Shown: one piece after another, positions 50,517 through 59,698 of the stretch
How positions within the stretch are numbered: the first letter of the stretch is position 1
Layout: every line of letters begins with the position of its first letter
Source: Microbacterium lemovicicum
GTDB lineage: Bacteria > Actinomycetota > Actinomycetes > Actinomycetales > Microbacteriaceae
Direction of reading: 5' to 3'
Assembly (NCBI RefSeq): GCF_003991875.1
Contig: NZ_CP031423.1
Location: 1,178,001-1,242,000 of the forward strand
Length of the DNA stretch: 64,000 nucleotides
Program-made: the position numbers and the translations under genes
Notes under the pieces: generated by a model
What the model saw: the letters and a program-made list of their open reading frames with translations, nothing else
What the model was told of the DNA's origin: nothing
Database searches by the model: none

Positions 50517-50719
50517 CACTCGCTCATGCGTCCGCGAACAGCGCGTGCGCGTTCAGCGCGTGCGCGCAGCGATGATCGTCGTGCCCTCAGGGCTGTCCGG
50601 GAGATGATCCCGGGCTGGTGCGGAGGACGCTGATCGTCGCGCCGTCATGGGTGCGGCGGGTGATCAGCGCGTGCTGCTGCGGAGCGGGCTGGCTCTGCGT
50701 GCCCTCGGGGGCACCGCGG

Positions 50720-51529
50720 TCAGGCGCGCGCTTCGCCCGGAACCGGGATGCGACCGGTGCGCATGACACGGTCGAGGAGCGCGTCGAAGTCGGCCGCCAG
50801 CTCCTGGGCCGAGTCGCCGGGCCAGATGTGGAGCGGCTTCGCGGCGCCCTGCGCCTGCTGCAGCGAGGTGCGCTCGGGGAGCTGCGGCGCGAGCACGAGC
50901 GGCCCGAACATGTCGCGCAGCTCCTTGATGCGGAACTGGTGCTCGATCGACTGCGGTCGCACGCGGTTCACGACGATGCCGAGCGGCTGGAGACGGGGGG
51001 AGAGGCCGCGGCGGATCTCCTCGATCGCGCGCAGAGCGCGGTCGGCGGCGGCCACGGAGAACAGTCCGGGCTCCGTGACGACGATCACGCGGTCGCTCGC
51101 GGCCCACGCCGTGCGGGTCAGCGCATTCAGCGACGGGGCGCAGTCGACGAGCACGAGGTCGTAGTCGGCCTCGATGGTCGCGAGCGCCTCCTCGAGCTTC
51201 CAGACGTCGCGCACACTCGGGTGCGGGCCGTCGAAGTTGATGGCGGAGGGGCTGCCGATCATGACGTCGATGGTGCCGGGGTGGACCTTCGCCCATCCGC
51301 TGGAGGTGATCGCCTGATGGACGACCTTCTCCTTGGGATTGGCCAGGACGTCGGCGACATTCAGGCGGCCTGCCACCTGGATGTCCATGCCCGTCGAGAC
51401 ATCGGACTGGGGGTCGAGGTCGACGACCAGGGTACGGACGCCGCGGGCGAATGCGGCGGAGGCGAGCCCCAAAGTCACGGTCGTCTTACCGACCCCGCCC
51501 TTGAGCGAGCTGACGGAGAGTACGTGCAC
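50720..51529 (-). CDS. Orphan ParA-family ATPase
   Basis: A 269-aa ParA-like ATPase. The deviant P-loop is SSLKGGVGKTTVTLGLASAA, Walker A' is LVVDLDPQSDVSTG, and Walker B is LVLVDCAPSLNALT. No ParB/Spo0J neighbour or centromere repeat is seen, so it may position a non-chromosomal cargo, as PldP-like or McdA-like proteins do, but this is inference. The start is GTG at 51529, with TAACGT ending 9 bases upstream. It is convergent with the merR gene; the 203-base gap (50517-50719) holds only small stem-loops, such as CCGGGA/TCCCGG near 50600. Confidence 0.88.
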   Translation of the reverse strand: MHVLSVSSLKGGVGKTTVTLGLASAAFARGVRTLVVDLDPQSDVSTGMDIQVAGRLNVADVLANPKEKVVHQAITSSGWAKVHPGTIDVMIGSPSAINFDGPHPSVRDVWKLEEALATIEADYDLVLVDCAPSLNALTRTAWAASDRVIVVTEPGLFSVAAADRALRAIEEIRRGLSPRLQPLGIVVNRVRPQSIEHQFRIKELRDMFGPLVLAPQLPERTSLQQAQGAAKPLHIWPGDSAQELAADFDALLDRVMRTGRIPVPGEARA

Positions 51530-51537
51530 GAGGCTCT

Positions 51538-51543
51538 ACGTTA
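51538..51543 (-). promoter_or_regulatory. -10 box (TAACGT) of the orphan parA promoter
   Basis: On the minus strand TAACGT ends 9 bases before GTG 51529. The divergent pyc -10 candidate TAGGCT is at 51551-51556. Confidence 0.45.
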
Positions 51544-51602
51544 CCGTCCCGTAGGCTGTGCGGACACTCAGGCTTCCCGCCCGGTCCCTCTGCGAGGTGC
51601 AC

Positions 51603-54600
51603 ATGTTCCGAAAGATCCTGGTCGCGAACCGCGGAGAGATCGCCATCCGCGCATTCCGTGCGGCTTATGAGCTGGGGGCCAAGACCGTCGCGGTCTTCCC
51701 CTACGAGGACCGCGGTTCGCTGCATCGGCAGAAGGCGGACGAGTCCTACCCGATCGGCGAGCAGGGGCATCCCGTGCGTGCCTATCTGGACGTCGAGGAG
51801 ATCATCCGCGTCGCCGTCGAGTCGGGTGCCGACGCGATCTACCCGGGATACGGATTCCTCTCCGAGAATCCCGACCTGGCCGCCCGCGCCGCCGAGAACG
51901 GCATCACGTTCATCGGGCCGCCCGCGCGGGCGCTCGAGATGGCCGGCAACAAGGTCACGGCCAAGGAGCACGCGATCGCCGCGGGCGTGCCGGTGCTGGC
52001 CTCGACGCCCGCTTCCGATGACGTCGACACGCTCGTCGCCCAGGCGGCCGACATCGGCTTCCCCATCTTCGTGAAGGCCGTCGCCGGCGGCGGCGGTCGC
52101 GGCATGCGCCGCGTCGCGACGCCCGAGGAGCTGCCCCCGGCCATCGCCGAGGCCATGCGGGAGGCCGGTGCGGCGTTCGGCGACGCGCGGGTGTTCCTCG
52201 AGCAGGCGGTCGTGCGCCCGCGCCACATCGAGGTGCAGATCCTCGCCGACGCGACGGGTCACACCGTCCACCTCTTCGAGCGCGACTGCTCCGTGCAGCG
52301 CCGTCATCAGAAGGTCATCGAGATCGCCCCGGCGCCGAACCTCGACGAGGAGCTGCGTCAGCGCATCCACCGCGACGCCGTCGCCTTCGCCGAGTCCATC
52401 GGCTACGTCAACGCGGGCACGGTCGAGTTCCTCGTCGACACCGCCGGTGAGCGCGCCGGCCAGCACGTGTTCATCGAGATGAACCCGCGCATCCAGGTCG
52501 AGCACACCGTCACCGAGGAGGTGACCGACGTCGACCTCGTCCAGTCGCAGATGCGCATCGCGGCAGGGGAGTCGCTCGACGAGCTCGGACTGTCGCAGGA
52601 CCGCATCGTCCTGCGCGGTGCCGCCCTCCAGTGCCGCATCACGACCGAGGACCCGTCACAGGGGTTCCGACCGGACACGGGCCGCATCACGACCTACCGC
52701 TCGCCCGGCGGCGCCGGCATCCGTCTCGACGGCGGCACCACGGCGGCCGGCTCCCAGATCAGCCCGCACTTCGACTCCATGCTCGCGAAGCTGACGTGCC
52801 GCGGACGCGACTTCCCCGCGGCCGTCGCCCGCGCCAAGCGCGCACTGGCAGAGTTCCGCATCCGCGGCGTCTCGACGAACATTCCCTTCCTCCGCGGCGT
52901 GCTGGACGACCCGTCCTTCGTCGCCGGAGACCTCAGCACCGCGTTCATCGAGGAGCGCCCGCAACTGCTCACGAGCAACCCGTCGCGCGACCGCGCGACG
53001 AAGCTGCTCACCTGGCTCGCCGACGTCACGGTGAACCAGCCGTACGGGCAGAAGCCCCTGTCGGTGTCGCCGGGGAGCAAGCTGCCCACGTGCGACCTGA
53101 GCGCGGCTCCGCCCGTCGGTGCACTCGAGCGGCTCCGCGACCTCGGTCCCGCCGGGTTCGCCGCCTCTCTGCGCGCGCAGACCGCCCTCGCGGTCACCGA
53201 GACGACGTTCCGCGACGCCCACCAGTCCCTGCTCGCGACCCGCGTGCGCACGCGCGACCTCGTCCGGGTCGGTCCGCACGTGGCGCGCATGACCCCGCAG
53301 CTCCTCTCGATCGAGGCGTGGGGCGGCGCCACCTACGACGTCGCGCTGCGCTTCCTCGCGGAGGACCCCTGGGAGCGGCTCGCCGCGATCCGCGAGTCGA
53401 TCCCGAACATCCCGATCCAGATGCTGCTGCGCGGTCGCAACACCGTCGGCTACACGCCCCGTCCGGTCGAGGTGACGGACGCGTTCGTCCGCGAGGCGGC
53501 GTCGACCGGCGTCGACATCTTCCGCATCTTCGACGCCCTCAACGACGTCGACCAGATGCGCCCCGCGATCTCGGCTGTGCTCGAGACCGGCACGGCCGTC
53601 GCGGAGGTCGCGTTCTGCTACACCGGCGATCTGCTGAACCCCGCCGAGCAGCTGTACACCCTCGACTACTACCTCGGACTGGCCGAAGCCATCGTCGCCT
53701 CCGGTGCGCACGTGCTGGCCATCAAGGACATGGCCGGACTCCTGCGCCCCGCGGCGGCCGCGAAGCTCGTCACGGCCCTCCGCGAGCGGTTCGACGTGCC
53801 CGTGCACCTGCACACCCACGACACGGCGGGCGGCCAGCTCGCGACGCTGCTGGCCGCGAGTGCCGCCGGCGTGGACGCCGTGGATGCTGCGGCCGCACCC
53901 CTGGCGGGAACGACGAGCCAGCCCTCGCTGTCGGCCCTCGTCGCCGCCCTCGCCCACACCGATCGCGACACCGGCATCGACCTGCAGGCCGTCAGCGACC
54001 TGGAGCCGTACTGGGAGGCCGTGCGGCACCTCTACCGCCCGTTCGAGTCCGGGCTCCCGAGCCCGACCGGCCGCGTGTACCACCACGAGATCCCCGGCGG
54101 TCAGCTCTCGAACCTGCGGCAGCAGGCCATCGCCCTCGGCATGGCTGACGACTTCGAGCTCATCGAGGACATGTACGCCGCCGCCGACCGCATCCTCGGC
54201 CGCATCCCGAAGGTCACGCCCTCGTCGAAGGTCGTCGGCGACCTCGCACTGGCCCTCGTCGCCGCGAAGGCCGATCCCGCCGACTTCGCCGAGAACCCGC
54301 AGAACTACGACATCCCCGACTCGGTCGTGGGCTTCATGGCGGGCGAGCTGGGCGACCTGCCGGGCGGGTGGCCGGAGCCGTTCCGCACCAGGGTGCTCGC
54401 CGGACGCGAGGTCTCCATCGAGGTGCCCCCGCTCACCGACCAGGAGCGCGCCGGTCTCGACGGCGACGCGGTAGAGCGTCGCCGCACGCTCAACCGCCTG
54501 CTGTTCCCCGGACCGGCCAAGGAGTTCGAGAAGAACCGCGAGACGTACGGCGACCTCTCCTCGTTGGGGACGCCCGACTACCTCTACGGGCTCACCCCGG

Positions 54601-55010
54601 GGGAGGAGCACGTCGCCGAGATCGACCCCGGCGTGCAGCTCTACGTGGGTCTCGAGGCCATCGGCGAAGCCGACGCGAAGGGCATCCGGACGGTCATGAC
54701 CATCCTCAACGGGCAGCTCCGCCCGGTCTACGTGCGCGACCGCGGCATCACGGTCGAGGCGCGTCAGGCCGAGCGGGCCGACACCTCGAAGGCGGGCCAG
54801 GTGGCCGCTCCGTTCGCCGGCGTGGTGACCGTCAAGGTGGAGGCGGGAGCATCGGTCAAGGCCGGTCAGCCCGTCGCGTCGATCGAGGCGATGAAGATGG
54901 AGGCGGCCATCACCGCCACCGTCGACGGCGTCATCGAGCGGCTCGCGATCACGGGGAGCCAGCAGGTGGAGGCGGGCGACCTTTTGGTCGTCATCCGCCC
55001 CTCGCAGTAG
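51603..55010 (+). CDS. pyc: Pyruvate carboxylase
   Basis: A 1135-aa biotin enzyme that carboxylates pyruvate to oxaloacetate (anaplerosis). Order of domains: biotin carboxylase (FRKILVANRGEIAIRAFRAA, GGGGRGMRRV, HIEVQILADATGH), carboxyltransferase (FRDAHQSLLATRVRT, then DVALRFLAEDPWERL and metal-binding HLHTHDTAGGQ), and a C-terminal biotin carboxyl carrier with the biotinyl Lys in SIEAMKMEAAITA. The ATG at 51603 matches the conserved N-terminus; the frame extends upstream to 51558. Confidence 0.96.
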   Translation: MFRKILVANRGEIAIRAFRAAYELGAKTVAVFPYEDRGSLHRQKADESYPIGEQGHPVRAYLDVEEIIRVAVESGADAIYPGYGFLSENPDLAARAAENGITFIGPPARALEMAGNKVTAKEHAIAAGVPVLASTPASDDVDTLVAQAADIGFPIFVKAVAGGGGRGMRRVATPEELPPAIAEAMREAGAAFGDARVFLEQAVVRPRHIEVQILADATGHTVHLFERDCSVQRRHQKVIEIAPAPNLDEELRQRIHRDAVAFAESIGYVNAGTVEFLVDTAGERAGQHVFIEMNPRIQVEHTVTEEVTDVDLVQSQMRIAAGESLDELGLSQDRIVLRGAALQCRITTEDPSQGFRPDTGRITTYRSPGGAGIRLDGGTTAAGSQISPHFDSMLAKLTCRGRDFPAAVARAKRALAEFRIRGVSTNIPFLRGVLDDPSFVAGDLSTAFIEERPQLLTSNPSRDRATKLLTWLADVTVNQPYGQKPLSVSPGSKLPTCDLSAAPPVGALERLRDLGPAGFAASLRAQTALAVTETTFRDAHQSLLATRVRTRDLVRVGPHVARMTPQLLSIEAWGGATYDVALRFLAEDPWERLAAIRESIPNIPIQMLLRGRNTVGYTPRPVEVTDAFVREAASTGVDIFRIFDALNDVDQMRPAISAVLETGTAVAEVAFCYTGDLLNPAEQLYTLDYYLGLAEAIVASGAHVLAIKDMAGLLRPAAAAKLVTALRERFDVPVHLHTHDTAGGQLATLLAASAAGVDAVDAAAAPLAGTTSQPSLSALVAALAHTDRDTGIDLQAVSDLEPYWEAVRHLYRPFESGLPSPTGRVYHHEIPGGQLSNLRQQAIALGMADDFELIEDMYAAADRILGRIPKVTPSSKVVGDLALALVAAKADPADFAENPQNYDIPDSVVGFMAGELGDLPGGWPEPFRTRVLAGREVSIEVPPLTDQERAGLDGDAVERRRTLNRLLFPGPAKEFEKNRETYGDLSSLGTPDYLYGLTPGEEHVAEIDPGVQLYVGLEAIGEADAKGIRTVMTILNGQLRPVYVRDRGITVEARQAERADTSKAGQVAAPFAGVVTVKVEAGASVKAGQPVASIEAMKMEAAITATVDGVIERLAITGSQQVEAGDLLVVIRPSQ

Positions 55011-55013
55011 CCT
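55008..55013 (+). promoter_or_regulatory. -10 box (TAGCCT) overlapping the pyc stop codon
   Basis: The TAG of TAGCCT is the pyc stop. The box ends 9 bases before GTG 55022, giving a leaderless-type start for the next gene inside the pyc end. Confidence 0.5.
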
Positions 55014-55021
55014 GTGAAGGG

Positions 55022-57106
55022 GTGATGACAGCCCACCCCCCGCTTGGAGATGCCGCAGTGACGCCCGATCGCAATGACCAGCAGCCGGAAGACAGCACCG
55101 AACACGGCGTCCTCGACGACTCCGGAAACCTCGATGTCGCCCGACTGGACATCCTCGGCGGACCCGCCACGGAGCAGATCAGTGTGATCGTTCCCGCCGC
55201 CCACGACGACGACCTCCTCGACGATGACGTGGTCGACGACGAGCTCGACCCGGCTCGCATCGACGAGGAGCTGACCGGCGCCGAACTGTCGGCGCCCACC
55301 GACCCGCAGACCGCCGACCTGGCCGCCACCGCCGACGAGGTCGTCGTCATCGACCTCGAAGACGACGACGATCCGGATGACTCCCGCCCGGTCGCGGCCG
55401 AGCACGACGAGACCGCGACGGCGTCCGACGCCGAGATCGTGGACGTCGAGGTCGTCGACGACGCCGACGACGCCGACGTCGCAGATGACGCCGAGGTCGC
55501 AGATGGCGCGGCTCCCACGGCAGACACCGCCGCGGCGGACGCCGCCGCGCTGAGCGCCGCCTTCGACGCCCGCGTGCGCGAGGAGATGGATGCCGCGGCC
55601 GCTGCTGCCGTCGCCGCGACCGCCGCCGCGGTCTCGGGTGCGGCGACGGCCTCGGCGACGAGGCCCGCATCGCCCTACATGACCAGCCGCCGCGCCGTCC
55701 GCACGGGCGCCGTTCCCCTGCCCCCGCGCGAGGTCGAGCCGCCCCGCGCCGAGCAGCCGGCACCCGCCGAGCCGAGCGCGTCGGACCTCGAGACCCCGGC
55801 TCCCGCGGCCGCGGCGGCATCGGCCGTCGAGCAGACGCCCGCGCCTCAGCCCGCAGCGGCTTCCGCGTCCGCCGCGGAGGCGGCTCCTGCGTCCGCACCG
55901 GGGGCGACTCCCGCGTCCGCACCGGCATCCGAGCCCGTCGCCCCGGAACCGGCAGAGTCCGAGATCGAGCACGAGTCGACGCCGGAACCCGTGGCTGCCG
56001 CGCCGGAGCCCGCCGAGGCGCCGGAGACTCCAGCACCCGCGCGCGCGATCCGACGCCCCGCACCGGAGGCCGCGGACCGCACGCAGGCGCTCGAGCGCGT
56101 CACCACCCGCCCCGACGTCGCCCTGACCTCCAAGCGGCTCGGCGAGTTCGAAGCCGGTCGGGAGTCGTCCGACCTCCTCACGGCCGATCGCCTGCTCGAC
56201 CCGTCGATGATCGTGCGGCCGGAGCCGGAGGGCGCCTGGCGTCACTTCATCTACCGGCTGACGGGCAAGCGCATCAACCTCGGCGACGGTCGGGTGGCGC
56301 GTCGCCGCAAGGAGCTCGACCGTCGGATCGCGGTGCCGCTCAGCGGCAATGCGCGGTTCGTGCCGGTGCTCTCGCGCAAGGGCGGCGTCGGCAAGACGAC
56401 CGTCACGACCCTGCTGGGCATGGCGCTGGCCGACGCCCGCGACGACCGCATCATCGCGATCGACGCGAACCCCGACCGCGGCACGCTCGCCGAGCGCATC
56501 GCGAAGGCGAGCGGCAAGACGATCCGCGACCTGGTCCGGGTGCGCAGCAGCGTCCGCGGCTACAACGACATCTCGGCCGTCGTCTCGCGCGACGAGACGC
56601 GCCTGGACGTGCTGGCGTCCGACTCCGATCCCCGCGTGTCCGAGGCGCTCAGCGACACGGACTACCAGGACGTCGCCTCGCTCGCCGCGCACTACTACTC
56701 CATCGTGCTGACCGACACGGGCACCGGCATCGTCCATTCCGTGATGGGGGCGACCCTCGAGGTCGCCGACCAGATCGTGGTGGTCGCCGGTCTCAGCGTC
56801 GACGAGGCGCGCCTGGCCTCCGAGACGCTCACGTGGCTCGAGACCAACGGCTATGCGGAGCAGGTGCGCACCGCGGTCGTCGTGCTGAACAGCGGTCGTC
56901 CCGGCGCGCCCATGGTGCGCCCGGACGAGCTCGAGGCGCACTTCCGCACCCGCGTGCGTGCCGTGGTGCGCGTGCCGTACGACCCGCTCATCGCGGCCGG
57001 GAGCGCCATCACGTTCCGCGACCTCCAGCCCGATACGCGTCTCGCCGCGCGGGAGCTGGCTGCCGCCGTCGTCGAGGGCCTGCGCGCCCTCCCCGCCGCC
57101 GCGTAG
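55022..57106 (+). CDS. MinD/ParA-like ATPase with long disordered acidic N-terminus
   Basis: About 694 aa from the GTG at 55022 (ATG 55025 possible). Residues 1 to about 420 are low-complexity: first very acidic (DDDLLDDDVVDDELD, DVEVVDDADDADVADDAEVA), then Ala/Pro/Glu-rich. The C-terminal ~270 residues form an ATPase with FVPVLSRKGGVGKTTVTTLLG, IIAIDANPDRGTLAERI and VLTDTGTGIVHS. This layout resembles actinobacterial MinD/ParA-like proteins of the EspI/Rv3876 and Rv3888c type, found with type VII secretion systems, but no ESX genes are nearby. The role is unknown. Confidence 0.82.
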   Translation: MMTAHPPLGDAAVTPDRNDQQPEDSTEHGVLDDSGNLDVARLDILGGPATEQISVIVPAAHDDDLLDDDVVDDELDPARIDEELTGAELSAPTDPQTADLAATADEVVVIDLEDDDDPDDSRPVAAEHDETATASDAEIVDVEVVDDADDADVADDAEVADGAAPTADTAAADAAALSAAFDARVREEMDAAAAAAVAATAAAVSGAATASATRPASPYMTSRRAVRTGAVPLPPREVEPPRAEQPAPAEPSASDLETPAPAAAAASAVEQTPAPQPAAASASAAEAAPASAPGATPASAPASEPVAPEPAESEIEHESTPEPVAAAPEPAEAPETPAPARAIRRPAPEAADRTQALERVTTRPDVALTSKRLGEFEAGRESSDLLTADRLLDPSMIVRPEPEGAWRHFIYRLTGKRINLGDGRVARRRKELDRRIAVPLSGNARFVPVLSRKGGVGKTTVTTLLGMALADARDDRIIAIDANPDRGTLAERIAKASGKTIRDLVRVRSSVRGYNDISAVVSRDETRLDVLASDSDPRVSEALSDTDYQDVASLAAHYYSIVLTDTGTGIVHSVMGATLEVADQIVVVAGLSVDEARLASETLTWLETNGYAEQVRTAVVVLNSGRPGAPMVRPDELEAHFRTRVRAVVRVPYDPLIAAGSAITFRDLQPDTRLAARELAAAVVEGLRALPAAA

Positions 57107-57113
57107 CGCCGCT

Positions 57114-57605
57114 GTGTCGGTCCGTCCCATCCGGGTCTTCGGCGACCCCGTCCTGCGCGCCGTCAGCGCGCCCATCGAGCACATCGACGACGGCGTGCGG
57201 GCGCTCATCCGCGACCTCCTCGACACCGTCGAGCTCCCCGGACGCGCCGGCGTCGCCGCCCCGCAGATCGGCGTCGGCCTCCGGGCGTTCAGCTACAACA
57301 TCGACGGCGACATCGGCTACGTCATCAACCCCACCCTCGTGGAGGTGTCGGGCGAGCCCGAGACCGTGGGCGAAGGCTGCCTGTCGGTGCCCGGGCTGTG
57401 GCACGACGCGATCCGCCACCCGCACGCCAAGGTGGTCGGCATCGACCTCGACGGGCAGGAGATCGTCCTCGAGGGCGACGGTCTGCTCGCGCAGGCGCTG
57501 CAGCACGAGACCGACCACCTCGACGGCCGCCTCTACCTCGAGCGCCTCTCGCCCGAGGACCGGCGCATCGCCATGCGGCAGATCCGCGAGTCCGACTGGT
57601 TCTGA
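57114..57605 (+). CDS. def: Peptide deformylase
   Basis: A 163-aa metalloenzyme that removes formyl groups from nascent proteins. All three motifs are visible: GVAAPQIGV, EGCLSVPG (with the metal Cys) and QHETDHLDG (HExxH). The GTG at 57114 starts SVRPIRVFGDPVLR, the family N-terminus. It lies 7 bases after the ATPase gene. Confidence 0.95.
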   Translation: MSVRPIRVFGDPVLRAVSAPIEHIDDGVRALIRDLLDTVELPGRAGVAAPQIGVGLRAFSYNIDGDIGYVINPTLVEVSGEPETVGEGCLSVPGLWHDAIRHPHAKVVGIDLDGQEIVLEGDGLLAQALQHETDHLDGRLYLERLSPEDRRIAMRQIRESDWF

Positions 57606-57632
57606 CCCGCCGAGGCCGCAGGCAGCTGAAGA

Positions 57633-57672
57633 GAAGAGAGACCCGGATGCCGCGGCATCCGGGTCTCTCTTC
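57633..57672. terminator. Bidirectional terminator between def and fadD
   Basis: A 19-bp perfect stem (57633-57651 with 57654-57672) with a 2-nt centre. Its tip is the palindrome GGATGCCGCGGCATCC (57645-57660). Confidence 0.85.
57645..57660. repeat. Palindromic 16-mer GGATGCCGCGGCATCC (terminator tip)
   Basis: Third perfect copy in the window, here forming the top of the def/fadD terminator. Confidence 0.8.
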
Positions 57673-57690
57673 GTCCGTGGTCGGCTCGGC

Positions 57691-59517
57691 TCAGCCGACC
57701 GAGACGTTGGTCGTGTTCACCGGCTCCGCGTAGAGCTGGGCGACGTCGTTGGCGAAGTCCGACATGATGACGTTGCGCTTGATGCTCATCTTCGGGGTCA
57801 GGTGGCCGCTCGCCTCCGTCCACTCGGTCGGGAGGATCACGAACTTGCGGATCGACTCGGCCCGCGAGACCCCCTTGTTCGCGATGTCGATGGCGCGCTG
57901 CACCTCGGCTCGCACCGCGGCATTGCTCGCCGCGACGTCCAGCGACATGTCGGCCGGCAGCCCGTTGTTCGACAGCCACGCGGGAAGCATCTCGGGGTCG
58001 AGGGTGACGAGCGCGGAGATGAAGGGCTTCTGATCTCCGACGACGACGACCTGCCCGACGATGGGATTCGATCGGATGGGATCCTCGAGCGCCGCCGGGG
58101 CGACGTTCTTGCCACCGGCCGTGACGATGATCTCCTTCTTGCGCCCCGTGATCGACAGGTAGCCCTCCTGGTCGAAGGAACCCAGGTCGCCGGTCTTGAA
58201 CCAGTCTCCGTCGAACGCCTCCGCGGTCGCCTCGGGGTTGCGCCAGTACTCCTTGAAGACGTTGATGCCGCGCACCTGGATCTCGCCGTCGTCATCGAGG
58301 CGCACGCCGACGCCGGGGAGCACGGGACCCACCGATCCGATCTTCGACGCACGGGCGAGGTTCACCGTCGCGGGCGCGGTCGTCTCGGTGAGACCGTAGC
58401 CCTCGAGGATGACCACGCCGAGGCTGTGGAAGAAGTGCCCGAGCCGCGCGCCGAGCGGCGCCGAGCCCGAGACGGCGTAGATGACCCTGCCGCCCATCGC
58501 CGCCCGGAGCTTGTTGTAGACAAGGCGGTCGAAGACGGCGAACTTGATGCGGGTGCCGAGCGGGATCTTCGCGCCCTCCTGCTGCAGCCGGGAGTGCTCG
58601 ATCGCCGTGTGGGCGGCGGCGCGGAAGATCTTGCCCTTGCCGCCGGCCTCCGCCTTCTGCTCGGCCGAGTTGTAGACCTTCTCGAAGACGCGGGGGACGG
58701 CCAGCAGGAACGTGGGCTGGAAGGAGCCGAGCGCGGGAAGGAGCTGTTTGGTGTCGGGCTGGTGCCCGGTCTTCACCCCGGCGTGCACGTCGAGGATGGA
58801 GATGAAGCGGGCGAACACGTGCGCCGTCGTGATGAACAGGAGCGTCGAGGCCCCCGGCATGGTGACCACCTCGCTGAGCGCCTTCGCGGAGTTGCGCGCC
58901 AGCTCGACGAAGTTGCCGTGGGTGAGCACGCAGCCCTTGGGGCGCCCGGTCGAGCCGCTCGTGTAGATCAGCGTCGCGATGTCGGAGGAGTTCGCGAGCG
59001 AGCGGCGGCGCTCGATCTCCGCGTCCGCCACCCCGGCGCCACCCGCCACGAGCTTGTCGAGGTCGCCGCGGTGCATCTCCCAGACCTTGCCGATGAGGGG
59101 GAGCTCGGCGCGCACCTCGTCAAGGCTCGCGGAGTGGGCCGTGCTCTCGAGGATGCAGGCGATGGCGCCCGAGTCCGACAGGATCCACTGGATCTGGGTG
59201 GGGGAGCTGGTCTCGTAGACCGGCACCATCACCGCTCCGGCGTAGAAGAGCGCGAAGTCGACCAGCGTCCACTGGTAGGTGGTGCGGGCGATGAAGGCGA
59301 CCTTGTCGCCCGGCTCGAGGCCGGCGGCGACGAAGCCCTTGGCCAAGGCGATCACCTGGCGCTGGAACTCGGCGGCGGAGACGTCCTTCCACCCACCGCC
59401 CTCGGGGAGGGCGAAGAGGGCGAGATCGGGCGTGGCCCTCACTCGCTCGACGAGCAGATCGGCGACGTTCGCGCTCGGGTCGGCGGGGACGACGGCGGGG
59501 ACTTCGAACTGGATCAC
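57691..59517 (-). CDS. fadD: Long-chain fatty acid-CoA ligase
   Basis: A 608-aa AMP-binding enzyme that activates fatty acids to acyl-CoA. The P-loop motif is IYTSGSTGRPKGCVLTHGN, followed by YGLTETTAPATVN and the DWFKTGDLGSFDQEGYLSITGR hinge region. The C-terminal Lys-containing part ends in KMSIKRNVIMSDFANDV. The start is taken as GTG 59517 after GAAGGAGCT; a TTG nine codons earlier is less likely. A strong terminator follows. Confidence 0.93.
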   Translation of the reverse strand: MIQFEVPAVVPADPSANVADLLVERVRATPDLALFALPEGGGWKDVSAAEFQRQVIALAKGFVAAGLEPGDKVAFIARTTYQWTLVDFALFYAGAVMVPVYETSSPTQIQWILSDSGAIACILESTAHSASLDEVRAELPLIGKVWEMHRGDLDKLVAGGAGVADAEIERRRSLANSSDIATLIYTSGSTGRPKGCVLTHGNFVELARNSAKALSEVVTMPGASTLLFITTAHVFARFISILDVHAGVKTGHQPDTKQLLPALGSFQPTFLLAVPRVFEKVYNSAEQKAEAGGKGKIFRAAAHTAIEHSRLQQEGAKIPLGTRIKFAVFDRLVYNKLRAAMGGRVIYAVSGSAPLGARLGHFFHSLGVVILEGYGLTETTAPATVNLARASKIGSVGPVLPGVGVRLDDDGEIQVRGINVFKEYWRNPEATAEAFDGDWFKTGDLGSFDQEGYLSITGRKKEIIVTAGGKNVAPAALEDPIRSNPIVGQVVVVGDQKPFISALVTLDPEMLPAWLSNNGLPADMSLDVAASNAAVRAEVQRAIDIANKGVSRAESIRKFVILPTEWTEASGHLTPKMSIKRNVIMSDFANDVAQLYAEPVNTTNVSVG

Positions 59518-59620
59518 GGCAGCTCCTTCGGTACCGGTGGACAACTCTGTGGAACGAGTCTACCGGGGCGCCTGTTCGCGCCCCGGAGCCGGATGCCGGA
59601 TGCGGAATGCCCCGCGCCAC

Positions 59621-59626
59621 TAGACT
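59621..59626 (+). promoter_or_regulatory. -10 box (TAGACT) of the glucokinase promoter
   Basis: TAGACT lies 73 bases before GTG 59699 in the divergent gap with fadD. The transcript would have a leader of about 65 nt with GAAGGGAAG as ribosome binding site. Confidence 0.45.
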
Positions 59627-59698
59627 TCGAGGCGCCGACGCGGGCGCGCGGCAGAGCGGAAGCGGCCCACGCAGGTGCGCGATCGAAGGGAAGCCACG

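Noticed and set aside
50587..50769. Small minus-strand ORF of 60 codons beyond the orphan parA stop
   Set aside because: The later part looks mildly coding (HALITRRTHDGATISVLRTS), but there is no ribosome binding site, it overlaps the parA end out of frame, and no homology is known to me. It could be a frameshifted tail of another gene; evidence is too weak.
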